A stretch of 64,000 nt of DNA from Schistosoma haematobium (GCF_000699445.3 NC_067197.1:34269809-34333808), one strand, 5' to 3'; counted from the first letter of the stretch, positions 12,601 through 22,424 are shown. Made by a program: numbers and translations. The notes: generated by a model not told the origin, from the sequence alone.

Positions 12601-15600
12601 AAACTTGAAGAACACGGTGTTTTTTCTTTTCTTGAGTATTTGTAAACTGCTCCTCGTAAATCGATCCGTTATTTAATATTTCTACTACCTTTCTTTACAC
12701 AGATTGTCAATTAGCACCAAAGAATACCATTTGCGCACAAACTAGCAGTACTAATCCTTGTTTAGGACCTGGTCAATGTAATGGTTTATCATCTATTTGT
12801 CCAGGTCCAACACTTTTATCCGGTGGTCAATGTGATGAATATGGGCGATGTTTTCAGGGTAAATGTCATCCGTTTTGTTCTAGTCTTGGACTGGAAACTT
12901 GTATCTGTGATTCAGGTAGGTTGGATGCATTTATTATAAAGAAATCGCTTGGATCATTGATAAAAAATAAGAACTGTTCAGCAGTGAAGCTATACAACCG
13001 TGTCTAAAGTTGCCTGACGTTTATAGTTGTCTATTAAGAAGTAGTATAAAATTGTGTTATAAAGCATTCGGATTTATTGAATATTAAAAGTAGTTTAGGT
13101 AGTGACCTAAAGATAAGTAAAATATAGTAAGATAAGGTTGATAGATGAGATATCATTGTGAAATTCAGTCAACAAGTTACAGAAGCCTCTATAGTGCATA
13201 GGTTTCTAATTTATAACCAATTCGTTTGACCATGTGGATGAATGTAGATTCTGGTAAGAGAACGTGATTAGAGCTTTACGAGATTTTCCAGAGTTAGTCT
13301 ATTGATCGACCTGGATAATCGTTTTGAGTCGACCAGGGTAATGGTCAGAGATTCGTTTCTTTAGTGTTCGCTTTGTGAGGCCAGTGTAACCTGTCCCACA
13401 AGAGCAAGTATAATGCCCTAGCTTACGTAATCACTTTGTGCCATAGTTCAGTCTCTTTGCTGATTGTATTTTCATAAAAGTTTCATGATCTTGAAGTGAA
13501 ATTTCAGGACTCCATTAGATATAACGAATTTTTTACTATTATATAGAGTATAGATCTGAGAAGATTCATGTCCAGTAGAAAAATTCATTAGTCCATTCAT
13601 TACAAAGTCCGATCCTTATTCAAAATTAGACGACTGATTTTTGTATACTCTAATTGCATCACTATGGTACTCGACAATAATGTACTGATTAATATACATA
13701 AATAGATCAATATAAATTTAAACAACGTAATAAATAATGAATTTAGATTGTACTGACTACTTACGTTTATAATTCAGTAGAATAAATTTTCAAATATAAA
13801 AGTATCAATGTTTCTTTCCATTCTTTCCTTGTAAATAGTTGAAGAATCCTGCTTTATTTGCTGTTTATTTCCAACATCAAATTCAACCACAAATCAAAGC
13901 ACCATATGCCTTCCTGTTACATTGTCCCAAAATGAATATCTATTACATTCTAAACAGAATACTGTAAAACATTCAGAATCTTATAAATCCTATTCAATGA
14001 CTTATCATTCAAGACGATCAACTCTGTATTCTATGCATAAGTTTTTACTATCCTCGTCTAACATATTACGGTTGTATGATAAACACTCACCAAATGATAC
14101 ATATCATTTTGTTGTTGATAATAAAACTCAAAAACTAGCTACAACTGATTTTAACAATATTAATTCATACTATCATAAACAACCTTTAGTACATATTCAT
14201 TTGCAAGATTATCGGCCATGTCTTAATGGTTATTGTATGGCGGGAAAATGTATAGAATCGAAAAGTAAGCGGATATTACGATTTTGGACACCAGTTCATT
14301 ATTCTAAACACAAGAATCTCGGTAGGTATCATTTTTTATTAACATGTATATTCAGAGGTTTTTTATTGAAGTTCGTCTTGTTCTCATCACTGAATATAAT
14401 TCTTATTATTGAGAAGAGAATTTTTTAATTTGTGTATGTGTATATTCATTTAAATATTTATTATCTTTAATGAATTAACTCATCGATATTTGAAAGTCTT
14501 TGTGTATTTGACAGTGTTATATATATTTCATTGAAATTATGAACCGATCAAAGTTGGACAACCATTTAAATCTTTGGAGCACTGTAAACCCGTTTCGTCC
14601 TAGTGTGAGACTTCTCAGCAGTGCCCATCCACGATTTTGTAGGCGGGAAACAAACCCAGGAATTGAAGTCTTGCACACATAAGCTTAACCATTCTCTCTA
14701 TACAAATACACATTTATCAATTATTATACATATGCATATAATCATTAAAAGCATTAATGAATCTCCTAACAACCTCCACATTATAAAATTGATCTTGTGG
14801 TTCAAAGATTATTGGGTTGTGAGATAAAGAATCTTGTTACTATTACCGACTTATTAACAGGGGTATATTCAGGTAGTTGACTTCAAGCCATCCTCTTATT
14901 GTGAAAACTAGTGATAATATCCGGAACCTGGTGTATTGGGATTCGGGCCTGCGACTTAGCGACTGAAGATCGAATGCCTGAACCATCGCCCAGCAATCAT
15001 GTATATACATACTGGGATGTCAATTATAAAATACTGGGGGTTAATGGTAATACCTACTTGTCTATAGCTCATTAGGTACATCAAGTTTCAAATTTGTACC
15101 TCACTAACTGCAAGTTAGATGTATGGTAAATCAATGAGTCATAATTTAATTCGATAAATAGAGAAATACGCGGATGTTATTTTATTTTCAGTTATCAAAT
15201 AAATGAATTTCATGTCATAAACATTTAAGTTACTTCTAATTATACATTTTACATTGGTAGAACGTCCGTTGTTTAATCATATTTTCAATAAACAGTCATT
15301 ATATCTTTAAAGATTGAGTTCATGTTTTTGAACTTTATAATGTACTACACTTTCCAAACTATGAAATCTATATGTATCGCATCATAGCTTATTTCTTAAA
15401 CATTAAATCACCAATTGTTCTGATTATCACTGTTTCCAAAAAAATATAAAAACAGATATTATTTAAGAATTCCATACTCTACTGAATTTGCTTTCCTGTT
15501 CCTTTTCTTTAAATAAACTCTTGTTTTAAAAATATATTCATTTCATCGTTGATTGTTCTTTTTAATAAAACAATAGGCACCATTGCTTGGGACAATCTGG

Positions 15601-16479
15601 TATTTTTCGCAGTCTTCTTATCACTTATCGTATGGATACCATTGAGTGCATGTGTTGCTTACTTAGTAAGTTTTTGAGATTTGATGCGCATCAAATACGT
15701 TGTTGTTCAATGTGTTTTACCCCTTTAGTATTCTGAAGTTTATGTTAAAGTATTCATTTCAAAAGAAATTTTGTTGTTTTATCATTTCCCATTAGTAGTA
15801 TCTGTAAAAAAACAATGAAAACACTAAGATGTAGAAAAAGATCTAGGATTGATTGAAAGTTAACGAACGTTAACTCAGTGACTAAAACACATGACAAGTA
15901 ACCACACTTATTATTATTAATGGCTTCATTTAAGTCAATTCTATCACTGCGCTCTATCTATTAGTGTTCAGGGGTATCATCTTACAGTGAACATCCGGAA
16001 TTCTATTCCCTTCTCTATGTATTAATTTTGGTCATTAGTTCTCGAAATGTCTGAAATGCATGTAGAAACATTAGACTTATCACCATGTATTTAAAAATCC
16101 AACACTTGTCAATAATTTGACCTAAGCTTCAGCCATCAATCTTTGTCACATTTGACATTTTTGAAATGTTCATCTATGGTTGATAACTGTGAGATACACA
16201 ACTAATTCATTTGTCAAAGTTTACTATTCACTTTTATATGTATACTCATAAAAAGCTTATTACATCAATGTCGATTGTGTTTAAAAAGCTTTCCAAGTAA
16301 TGAGGTTATTATGAGAATGCTCATTTGCACTGGAGTTTGTTGTTGTCAGTTTGAGCATTATAGGAAAGCGATATCATGTTGAAACAAAATCTTTTTAATG
16401 ATTAGACTATGTATATATTTATATTTAATGGCAAAATGTTTTTATTTTGCAGAATAGGTATCATGAACGAAATTGTTAA
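2103..16479 (+). CDS. ADAM17: ADAM17/TACE-like membrane metalloprotease, C-terminal seven exons (5' part outside window)
   Basis: Joined exons encode the end of an M12B catalytic domain, a disintegrin-like domain, a Cys-rich membrane-proximal region, one transmembrane helix and a short tail. All intron phases agree (1,0,1,1,1,0). The order of motifs follows ADAM17: FS.FD...CLAHL, then LGMSWLASP and GG.C, KDLYLNTG, the zinc site HELGHSWGADHD, a Met-turn KYLMYTYSVSG, CGNSRIDEGEECD, an ESCFICC cysteine cluster, an NGYCMAGKC cluster, the juxtamembrane RFW and a VFF...IPLSACVAYL membrane span. Known role of the family: shedding of membrane-anchored ligands and receptors at the cell surface. The prodomain and first half of the protease are not in the window. 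Oddities are an insertion of about 80 residues in the membrane-proximal region, an 8-residue cytoplasmic tail and an 8.5 kb intron filled with LINEs. Exon borders are inferred from the sequence, not from transcripts. Confidence 0.88.
2830..3470 (+). mobile_element. Decayed family A-like LINE RT fragment
   Basis: The sequence follows the RT C-terminal region of the family A copy at 7101-7720 with many substitutions and gaps. It includes a relic of the YADD box (ACTTAAAATATGCAGGCGATG near 2868), the stretch GGGAGTGAAGTAGT, TCTTGCCAACTTGCGTCA and GATGAGGTAGTGAATCTT. No frame remains open. This is an old insertion in the large ADAM17 intron. Confidence 0.8.
3471..4100. other. AT-rich intron sequence, nothing recognised
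   Basis: No coding, tRNA-like or repeat signal could be supported here. Confidence 0.4.
4108..4169. repeat. (TC)n-(TA)n compound microsatellite
   Basis: A TCTC... tract runs directly into about 19 TA units, ending at ATTCGC. It lies roughly 80 bp upstream of the 5' end of the family A LINE. Confidence 0.95.
4628..5593 (+). pseudogene. Family A endonuclease region (APE type), broken
   Basis: An open frame starts MCERPQAVVPWALRSRSQV and contains endonuclease signatures: FNVCTLCQIGQQASLARTL, VDVCCVSETRIQ (the metal-binding Glu box), a conserved FVVSAC strand and VAGDFNAQIS (the catalytic D/N box). The terminal SDH-type box region is out of frame (SDHALTRARIYL, from 5733). The frame closes at 5593 where homologous copies continue, so the polyprotein is broken. 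Family role: nicks target DNA for target-primed reverse transcription. Confidence 0.82.
6549..6601. repeat. (AT)26 microsatellite inside RT coding
   Basis: A pure AT run replaces the short CCAATATATAAGAAAGG stretch that encodes VPIYKKG in sister copies (see 59690-59710). The run starts and ends exactly at that seed. Confidence 0.95.
7859..7872 (+). repeat. Target-site duplication, left copy
   Basis: AGACTGCTTGGTTA occurs here and again at 9956-9969, flanking the family B insertion. Joining the flanks restores the order seen in the uninterrupted family A copy near 58740. Confidence 0.9.
7873..9955 (-). mobile_element. Family B non-LTR retrotransposon, 5'-truncated and internally deleted, nested in family A
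   Basis: On the - strand the element runs from an endonuclease fragment (9485-9950) to RT pieces (8951-9292 and 8182-8754), a 3' UTR and a TTAA/AAAT-rich tail at the left edge (7873-7910). It shares with the copy at 17455-21290 a deletion that fuses TREWLTRED to VNNGGVDLLPGE, a frameshift beside LFDLEYADD and a TGA stop near 8813. It also lacks about 720 bp present there (18917-19640). The 14-bp duplication shows that it arrived by retrotransposition. Confidence 0.9.
8182..9950 (-). pseudogene. Family B endonuclease/RT remnants
   Basis: Endonuclease motifs: CCLSETRIQ, LVISAYAPTDCSPD and LAGDLNAQVG. RT motifs: SPGPNDLPPAPFKNGGDSL, FKKGSRRSCNNYRGISLL, then after the internal deletion a frameshifted YADD region, and a C-terminus with LLHACETWPLRGEDVRR and LRWLGHVLRMSSQRIPRR. 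The catalytic block between the QAGF and YADD boxes is missing, so this copy cannot encode an active RT. Confidence 0.85.
9956..9969 (+). repeat. Target-site duplication, right copy
   Basis: AGACTGCTTGGTTA, identical to 7859-7872. Confidence 0.9.
10291..10720. other. Remainder of the large ADAM17 intron
   Basis: No feature was recognised. It contains a short patch of mixed-composition sequence near 10380-10500 and ends in the pyrimidine-rich acceptor of the zinc-site exon. Confidence 0.4.
10721..10956 (+). CDS. ADAM17: ADAM17-like exon: zinc-binding active site and Met-turn
   Basis: The acceptor is a long T tract ending AAATTAG, and the donor is GGA|GTTAGT. The extended reprolysin/adamalysin zinc motif HELGHSWGADHD is encoded at 10828-10863, with three zinc-binding His and the catalytic Glu. 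The Met-turn region LMYTYSVSG follows. DPDTDEC after the motif corresponds to the DPDGLAEC stretch of mammalian ADAM17. All catalytic residues are present, so the exon looks functional. Confidence 0.92.
11500..11942 (+). mobile_element. Short leader-plus-tail derivative of family B
   Basis: The left part (about 11510-11870) matches the GC-rich 5' leader of the family B copy at 20640-21290, read on its - strand: TATCATGGGACT, then TTTATGTCAAAGGCT and GGGCGCCCGGGTA. The right part (about 11870-11942) matches the family B 3' end (ACACATATATTTGGTGC, ATGTTTATGTGTTTAAATAAATA). All endonuclease and RT coding is absent. It sits in the ADAM17 intron between 10956 and 12053. Confidence 0.75.
12053..12284 (+). 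CDS. ADAM17: ADAM17-like exon: end of protease and disintegrin-like domain
   Basis: The acceptor TTATTTCTTTAG and donor G|GTTAGT enclose 77 codons plus one base in phase with the previous exon. It starts KFSPCSLRTIGSC, matching the end of the ADAM17 catalytic domain, and continues CGNSRIDEGEECDAG, the start of the disintegrin-like domain. Then come CCSSEC, CSPWNHGCC and other closely spaced cysteines. The exon has no RGD. Confidence 0.9.
12703..12915 (+). CDS. ADAM17: ADAM17-like exon: disintegrin C-terminal/Cys-rich part
   Basis: The acceptor TTCTTTACACAG and donor CAG|GTAGGT enclose a 213-nt exon (2+70x3+1). The peptide has NGLSSICPGP, GGQCDEYGRC, GKCHPFC and LETCICDS. These match the spacing of ADAM17 motifs such as GNSSECPPP, DLGKCKDGKC and ESCACNE. 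Twelve cysteines are visible, consistent with an extracellular disulfide-rich module. Confidence 0.9.
13250..13440 (-). mobile_element. Penelope-like element GIY-YIG endonuclease fragment
   Basis: The - strand reads LGHYTCSCGTGYTGLTKRT followed by LKKRISDHYPGRLK, then a stop. This fits the GIY-YIG endonuclease end of Penelope-like elements (C-x-C-G...Y-x-G-x-T-x-R..., then an H-x-P segment). Only about 45 residues are recognisable and the flanks have decayed. It lies in the ADAM17 intron between 12915 and 13839. Confidence 0.55.
13839..14321 (+). CDS. ADAM17: ADAM17-like exon: membrane-proximal domain with large insertion
   Basis: The exon is 483 nt (2+160x3+1), between TTGTAAATAG and G|GTAGGT. 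It starts VEESCFICCLF, equivalent to the SCKVCC start of the ADAM17 membrane-proximal domain. It ends PCLNGYCMAGKCIE followed by RILRFWTPVH, equivalent to the PCTVGFCDMNGKCEKR cluster and the juxtamembrane RFW segment. Between the two clusters about 80 Ser/Tyr/His/Asn-rich residues have no counterpart in the mammalian protein. The insertion is in frame and the same exon carries both conserved ends, so it is not an unspliced intron at either edge. Confidence 0.85.
14532..14690 (-). mobile_element. tRNA-like/hammerhead SINE-type repeat, degenerate
   Basis: The - strand carries the repeat's hammerhead region, with CTGAGAAGTCTCACACTAGG then ACGAAAC, and the downstream ATCCACGAT linker. The CUGANGA box is altered, so self-cleavage is unlikely. 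It lies in the ADAM17 intron between 14321 and 15577. A second tRNA-like patch of the same orientation may lie at 14920-15005. Confidence 0.6.
15577..15665 (+). CDS. ADAM17: ADAM17-like exon: transmembrane helix
   Basis: An 89-nt exon with acceptor AAAACAATAG and donor TTA|GTAAGT. It encodes about 29 residues including DNLVFFAVFLSLIVWIPLS, a single hydrophobic membrane span. The pattern matches the ADAM17 span, including the conserved WIP turn. It ends on a codon boundary, in phase with the exon at 16453. Confidence 0.85.
16453..16479 (+). CDS. ADAM17: ADAM17-like terminal coding exon: 8-residue tail
   Basis: A T-rich acceptor (TTTTTATTTTGCAG) is followed in phase by eight codons, NRYHERNC, and a TAA stop. 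The 3' untranslated region follows. No AATAAA was seen in the next several hundred bases, so the poly(A) site is not placed. The tail is far shorter than the roughly 130 residues of mammalian ADAM17. Another 3' exon could exist in other transcript forms. Confidence 0.65.
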   Translation, partial: NRYHERNC

Positions 16480-17454
16480 TTACTAATTAAAAAGTTATGA
16501 ATCGACGAGCCACATATTCTGTCAATCATATGAGAAACAATATTTACCTTCAAGCAGCATTTTTAGTGATTCACATATTTTCCACATATAAATATTTTAA
16601 AAGTATACAACATTATTATAATCTATTGAACTTTTTCTCGATCAGTTTCTATCTTGTTTATGATATAATTTGTTATTGTGTCCCCATTCAATCCAACCTT
16701 TTATCATACTTTGTATACATAATCTTCCCAATTGTGTTTTCTTGTTTTCAAATGTATAAAAACTGTAGTATGTATATGTAAAATCTGTTTTTCTTTATTC
16801 TTCTTGTGTGTGTAATTTTTACTGAAGTTTCTCTTTTTTTAAACTTAATTTCTTAGGAGTCAGATTTTTAAGTTCAGTCGCGTGAAAAGTGAGATAAATA
16901 CCGTTGAGTTGTTTGTTTTTCGTTTTCTCTCTTTAATATTTCATCCACTTTATGCATTATGTATCAATTTGTTCATTTGTTCAATGTCAAATTTTATTTT
17001 TTATATCAAAACTTTGAACATTTTTCCTCTAATTTACGTTTAATTCTAACTTGTTTTGTATTATGATTTGTATGAGTTTGAGTTTAAGGTAAGAATACAA
17101 CGAGAGATACTTTTAATATGAAAGCGGATGTAATACGACTAAATAGGTATGTCAGATCGTGAATACATTCAATGAAAGTTTTTAACGATAACAACTTACA
17201 TTCGAGTAAGAATAGATGTGATACATTTCAGGAAAGTTTTCATTCCTCAAGAAATGTCATTAAGATAAACATAGCAGAGTATATATATATAGTTTTTCAT
17301 TCTTTCCTAACCTATAAACTAAGGTATGAATTACATGTAATTGTCAAGTTGAAGAAGTTATGATAATATTGACAAGTGAGAAAAACTAAGATAAGAATTA
17401 TTATTTTGTCAACATCAACAGGTTACTATATTACACTGTCATTATTCATTTTTG
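16480..17454. other. ADAM17 3' UTR and AT-rich flank
   Basis: There are short open frames here (for example 16497-16781), but they are AT-rich and look like chance. No AATAAA was found. Nothing else was recognised before the family B tail at 17455. Confidence 0.4.
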
Positions 17455-17759
17455 GCGTATTTATTTATTTATTTATTTGAACACATAAATAATTGGTACA
17501 AGGGGGCACCAAATATATGTGCGCCACAAAATAACATTGAGAATGGGAAGACAAAAAGAATATGAAGTGCGTATAAGAGAGAAGAAAAAACAGAGAACAA
17601 TAACGACCACAGATTAGTGTATGGTAGTGTAATGATAATAATAATGGGGGGAACGGAAAGGTACAAACAGAAAGAATTCTTTTAATTAAGGAAGTTACAA
17701 CAACGTTTTGTGGAGAAAGTAAACGAAGGTTACAACAGGATCGCCACTGGCTTCTATTC

Positions 17760-20396
17760 TGAGCCATATCTGATAACGTCTCTAGCCACTGTGTTGCACC
17801 ATCTCTCGGACCCCAGCCAGGGAGTCCTGAAGGACCAACAGAAGCCAGTCCTTTGCAGCTTTCTTTCATGCCACGACACCATGTCATGTACTGACCACCT
17901 CTCCGCTCCTTCCAACCAGTCCCAGAGTCGGCAAATAATGCACGACGTGGAATTCTCTGTGACGACATTCGTAGAACATGTCCAAGCCACCGAAGTCGGT
18001 GTTTCAAGATGGTGACACCAATTGCATTATCATCTCTGTGCCCGAACACACGATACCTTACCTCTGCATTACTGACATGATGTTGCCACTGGATGTCAAC
18101 AATCCTTCGGAGACAGCGATGATCGAACACAGAGAATCGTCTAACATCCTCACCTCGGAGAGGCCAGGTTTCACAAGCATGGAGCAAAACTGCTCTCACC
18201 GACGCGTTGTAGATCCGACCTTTTACAGCCAGACTAACATCACGAAGGCGCCAAAGATGGCCCAGATTGGCATAAGCCGCTCTGGCTTTCACTATACGTG
18301 CACTGATCTCATCACTCATACCCCCACCAGCACTCATACAGCTACCTAGATACACGAACTTCTCGACTACTTCTATCTGCTCACTTCCCAGGGTGAGTGC
18401 AGGATCAGGGTCCTGTCAGTCTTGTAGAAGTACTTTCCACTTCGAAGGTGCAAAGCACATACCATACCTACGGACACTGAATGCCGACTGACTAAGTGCG
18501 GATTGCATGCCTTGGGCATTATCGCACAGTAAGACAATATCATCCGCATACTCAAGATCGAAAAGTTTCTCCAGGCAACAGATCCACACCACCATTATTT
18601 ACATCCTCGCGAGTCAACCATTCTCGGGTTTTGAACAACCTACGAAGTATGACGGAAGCCAATAGCTTGGACGCAATCGGAAGTAGGCTTATCCCCCGAT
18701 AGTTGTTACAGGAACGACGTGAACCCTTTTTAAAGATAGGGACAACTATCGACTCATTCCATGATGTTGGTACACTCTCTAGTTCCCAAACCTTTGTAAA
18801 CAACGTCGTCAATTCCTTAGTCAAAGAGTCACCACCATTTTTAAAAGGAGCCGGAGGTAAGTCATTTGGGCCAGGTGATTTGTAACGCTTCAAGAGTTGG
18901 AGTTCCTTGCGGACTTCCTCCTCATTTGGTGGATCAGTCTTCACCGGCCATGGAGGGCAGGACAGTCTGACCGATGTTGCCGGAGCAGCAGGCCAGTTGA
19001 ACTGCCCTTCGAAAAATTCTGCCCATCGTCCAAGACGTCGATGGATGTTAGTGATTGGCATCCCATCATCCTCGCAGATTGTTTCGATCACACCAGACTT
19101 CTTGCTGCCAGTGGCTCGGATGAGTTGGAAGAGCTTCCATTAGTTACCAGATGCAGCTGCTGCTTCCAGCTCATTAGCACGCTTCGACCACCAGGCTTCT
19201 CAGTCCTTACGCAAGCTTTGCCCAATTTCCTTACGTAACATCCTTCGTTTTTGGTCAAACTCACGGTCACCCGGAGTAGACCGACGGGCTTCAATGAGTT
19301 GTAAGGAACCTGAAGAAACCCAGTGCTTATAAGAGGGACGTTTCGCGAACCCACAACTGGCTGTACCCGCCATTTTCATGGCGTCATGCAATTGCAACCA
19401 ATGCTCATCTATACTTTTCGGTGGAATGGTAGCTAGCCTAGAAACTAGCTCGGTTCGATACTTACTAGCAACAGAAGTTGCAACCAGCTTGCTAACATCA
19501 ATCCGTTGGTGGGGGTCACTTCGTTGTCCACTGAAAAGTAAGGTGAGATTGGCGCAGACCATGGCATGGTCAGAGTCCAGATAGGTACTCCAAAATGAGC
19601 GGCAGTCTTGTACACAACCACGCCAGCGGTAGCTGATCGCGATGTGATCAATCTGAGTCCGGGCTTGAGATACAGAGGGAGGACGCCAGGTGGCACTTCG
19701 GCGATGACTGTGCCGAAAGTTAGTGCTATTCAGAAACAGGTTGTGGTCTGTGCAAAGTTGCAGTAGACGGTCCCCGTTGTCTCACCTGTGACCAACGAGT
19801 CCCCATCAGCCACCTAAACGACTCTCTTCTGTGCCTAGACGCCCGACCTGAGCATTCAAGTCTCCGGCTAGCACTACAATATCTGTCGAACGCACTTTCT
19901 GGAGAAGAACAGATAACTGGTGGTAGAATTCATCCTCGATTGCATCTGGGCTGCAATCTGTCGGGGCATAGGCGGAGATGACGAGAAGACATCGTTTCTC
20001 ACGCCGATTTCTTCTCACATTGATGGAACTTTCTAATCTAACAGCAAATAACCGACTGTTAATGGGGATCGAATCGATTAGTGCTGCCTCAGCTCTAGGG
20101 CTTAGTGCGACACCAACGCCAACAAGACCAGACGAAGATGCCACAGTGTCCCCGGATAAGCGCATGTAAAACAAGCTTTTTGAAGTGACAGATGGAGAGC
20201 GAATTTGTAGTACTTCAGTAGAGTTTTGAATACGGGTCTCGGATAGATGTCGATATGAAGACTTTCCAAAGACATAGCCAGCCCTATCTGTTGTCCGATC
20301 TACATAAGTGTGGGAACGTTGAAGGCAGCCAGTTTGAATGGTGCATGTGGTTTCAGTAAAACTGTTTGTGTATTCGTATTTGGTGGTAGCATACAA
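17760..20396 (-). pseudogene. Family B endonuclease/RT polyprotein, broken
   Basis: Endonuclease boxes: SETRIQNSTE, VISAYAPTDCSPDAIEDEF and VLAGDLNAQVG. The linker has SCGFAKRPSYKHWVSSGSLQ (around 19200-19560). RT boxes: RLGRWAEFFEGQFNWPA, PNEEEVRKEL, SPGPNDLPPAPF, and NNYRGISLLPIASKLLASV. The frame then jumps across a deletion to NNGGVDLLPGE and a frameshifted LEYADDIVLL. The C-terminus (17465-18355) has ACETWPLRGEDVRR and LRWLGHVLRMSS. It lacks the block between QAGF and YADD and so is inactive. Confidence 0.87.
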
Positions 20397-20639
20397 TTTT
20401 CAACCAGGAAGTGACTCGAGGTCGTTTAGATATAACAGAATTTCTACTATATGCGAGCTGTTGTATAAGTTTAAAAGTAGGGATACACAAAGTAAGAATG
20501 CCAGAGGGTAGATAAGTGACGTAGTACATAAAAATTAAAAATACAAGTGGATGTTATCAAATGGGTATGGGTTGTTTGAATTGCAATAGGAGTGAGAGCA
20601 GTTTATTAAATAATCGTTGTCATTTCATTTTAATTGTGT

Positions 20640-21290
20640 GAGTGCTATAATGGTGCCTGGGTGCCCAGACCGACGCCGGTGGTTTTCTTAGGGAGCCGCA
20701 CCCCGAGCCTTTGACCCAAAGGTCTGATCCATAAGGTAGTGGAGCATCGTGAGGAGATGCAGTCCCATGATAGCCGGTGACCAACTATTGGTTCATACGC
20801 CATTTGTTCCCACAGGATACTGGAGCCCATGTGCACTATTGGTTTGAAATCAGGGTTTCTCAAATCCCCTAGGTGGACTCTCCGTGTCCACGGGCCTGGT
20901 TAAACTGCAGGACATTTGATTTTCATCCTCTCAATTTCGAAAACAACAATAGTGCGGTGAGTAGGGCTTCCCTGGCAGAGGCTGTATTCGCGTGGCTGTT
21001 CGAGAGGGGGGCGGGCCCTCTCCAATCGGCCGTACCAGGGCATTCGGGGGCCTGTATTGTGTTATTCAAAGGGATGATCCGAATACCTCCCCACTGACAA
21101 AAACCACGCGTCCGAGCGAGCTCGATTAGGGATCGTCGCAGGCTTCAACACGCCGTAGTGCGGTGGCGATCCTCCATCTGGGACCAGGGCATTAGTGATC
21201 ATCCTGGTCCCGGCGTATCTTACAATTTCAATCCTGTACTTGTACTGTCGATGTGCAGAATCACATCTGGATGTCATTAGTGAAAACGCT
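20640..21290 (-). repeat. GC-rich family B 5' leader
   Basis: This block is clearly more GC-rich than its surroundings. Small - strand frames (20645-20863 and 21062-21277) are open, but no protein family was recognised. Homologous pieces at about 11510-11870 (+) and 44520-44750 (+) are each fused to family B 3' sequence, which identifies this as the element's 5' end. Whether it holds a promoter or a small ORF cannot be decided here. Confidence 0.65.
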
Positions 21291-22400
21291 GTGTCAAATA
21301 CGGTTAAAATTTAAAAAAATTTGACTTAATTATAGATAACCATTTTAGCGTGTTAATTTAATCTCTTAGGTATAAAGTTTGTTTCTATTCATTATTTTAT
21401 GAGGACTTGACAACGTGTGAGTCTTAACATGTTTTTACTTTATAAGATATGAAAACTTAATACTTAACTCTAGTTTCATGTGTTACTTTCTACATTTATT
21501 CAAATGATTAACTTTGAACTTTTGTATATACGTCCATTGTATGAATGATTAACTAGTCTGAATGTGGTAGTTAAATGAACTATAGTAATTTTTTCTATTG
21601 GAATTTTAGTGTATTTCGCTGTATAATTGTCCTGTGTTTGGTCGTTTGAACTATCAATAGCCTGAATACACTTTAAGCATTACGAATATTTTTGTTCTGA
21701 TTATGTTAGCGATGCATCTGTGATAATAGTCGAAGTGAGATTAAGAGGGATTTGTTGATATAAACAGCATGATTACTTTGTCAGTCATGTATAATATTGC
21801 GAATGATCCTATATGCGATGTCCGTGGTAGTCTTTTGTGATGTTTGAGTAGAATAAACGGTCTTAATGTGTATCAGATCATTATTTCTCATTTTTCGAAT
21901 TCATCATCCATTAATGTAATACCTTAGTTTCTAACAATAACTAGTTATATCTAGTGGAAATGCACTTAGTTAAACTGTTATCTAAGCAAATATATAACGG
22001 AAATCCAATTCCAAGAAACTATGCTGAATTATCCAAGAAGAATGAATAACATTACAGTATGTTTAAGAAATTAATTTAATATTCAGGAGTATTATCGAAT
22101 AATTTAATAAAGTAATAATTTTGAAATATCAAACTCGAACTACTCACCAACTAGCCTCTAATTGAAGTTTTGTTAACAATGTTTTATGCAGAATAGTATT
22201 TTTACAAATAAATATGTGAGAGAAGTGAACGAATTAATCAACGTATAGAAATTTGCGTGTATAAATTACAGAAGAAAAAACAAAGCTGAAGATTTAAATT
22301 CTAAAAATTAATAGAGTAATTTTGAGAGTTAGTGGGTACCTAGGAATGTATAGCAAACGTTTTCCTCTAGAGAAATGCTTTGTATAGTATTTTACAATCT
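21291..22400. other. AT-rich sequence, nothing recognised
   Basis: No gene, tRNA-like or LINE-like similarity was found. Confidence 0.4.
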
Positions 22401-22424
22401 CTGGATAGATCGGTGTCCTTTGGT

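Larger units (their letters stand above)
17455..21290 (-). mobile_element. Family B non-LTR retrotransposon, long copy with leader
   Basis: On the - strand the order is a GC-rich leader (21290 to about 20640), a roughly 240-bp AT-rich stretch, an endonuclease (about 20396-19640), a linker and N-terminal RT (19640-18552), a C-terminal RT (18550-17760), a 3' UTR and an (AAAT)n tail (17459-17480). The leader is assigned to the element because two other family B derivatives (11500-11942 and 44520-45297) carry the same leader joined to family B 3' sequence. The AT-rich part at 20405-20640 may be element or insertion. No clear target duplication was identified. Confidence 0.8.

Noticed and set aside
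16497..16781. 94-codon frame after the ADAM17 stop
   Set aside because: AT-rich, hydrophobic by composition, no start context, and lies in the probable 3' UTR.
17438..21280. 8-bp TGTCATTA on both sides of the long family B copy as a target duplication
   Set aside because: The left copy lies 14 bp away from the tail and the match is too short to separate from chance.
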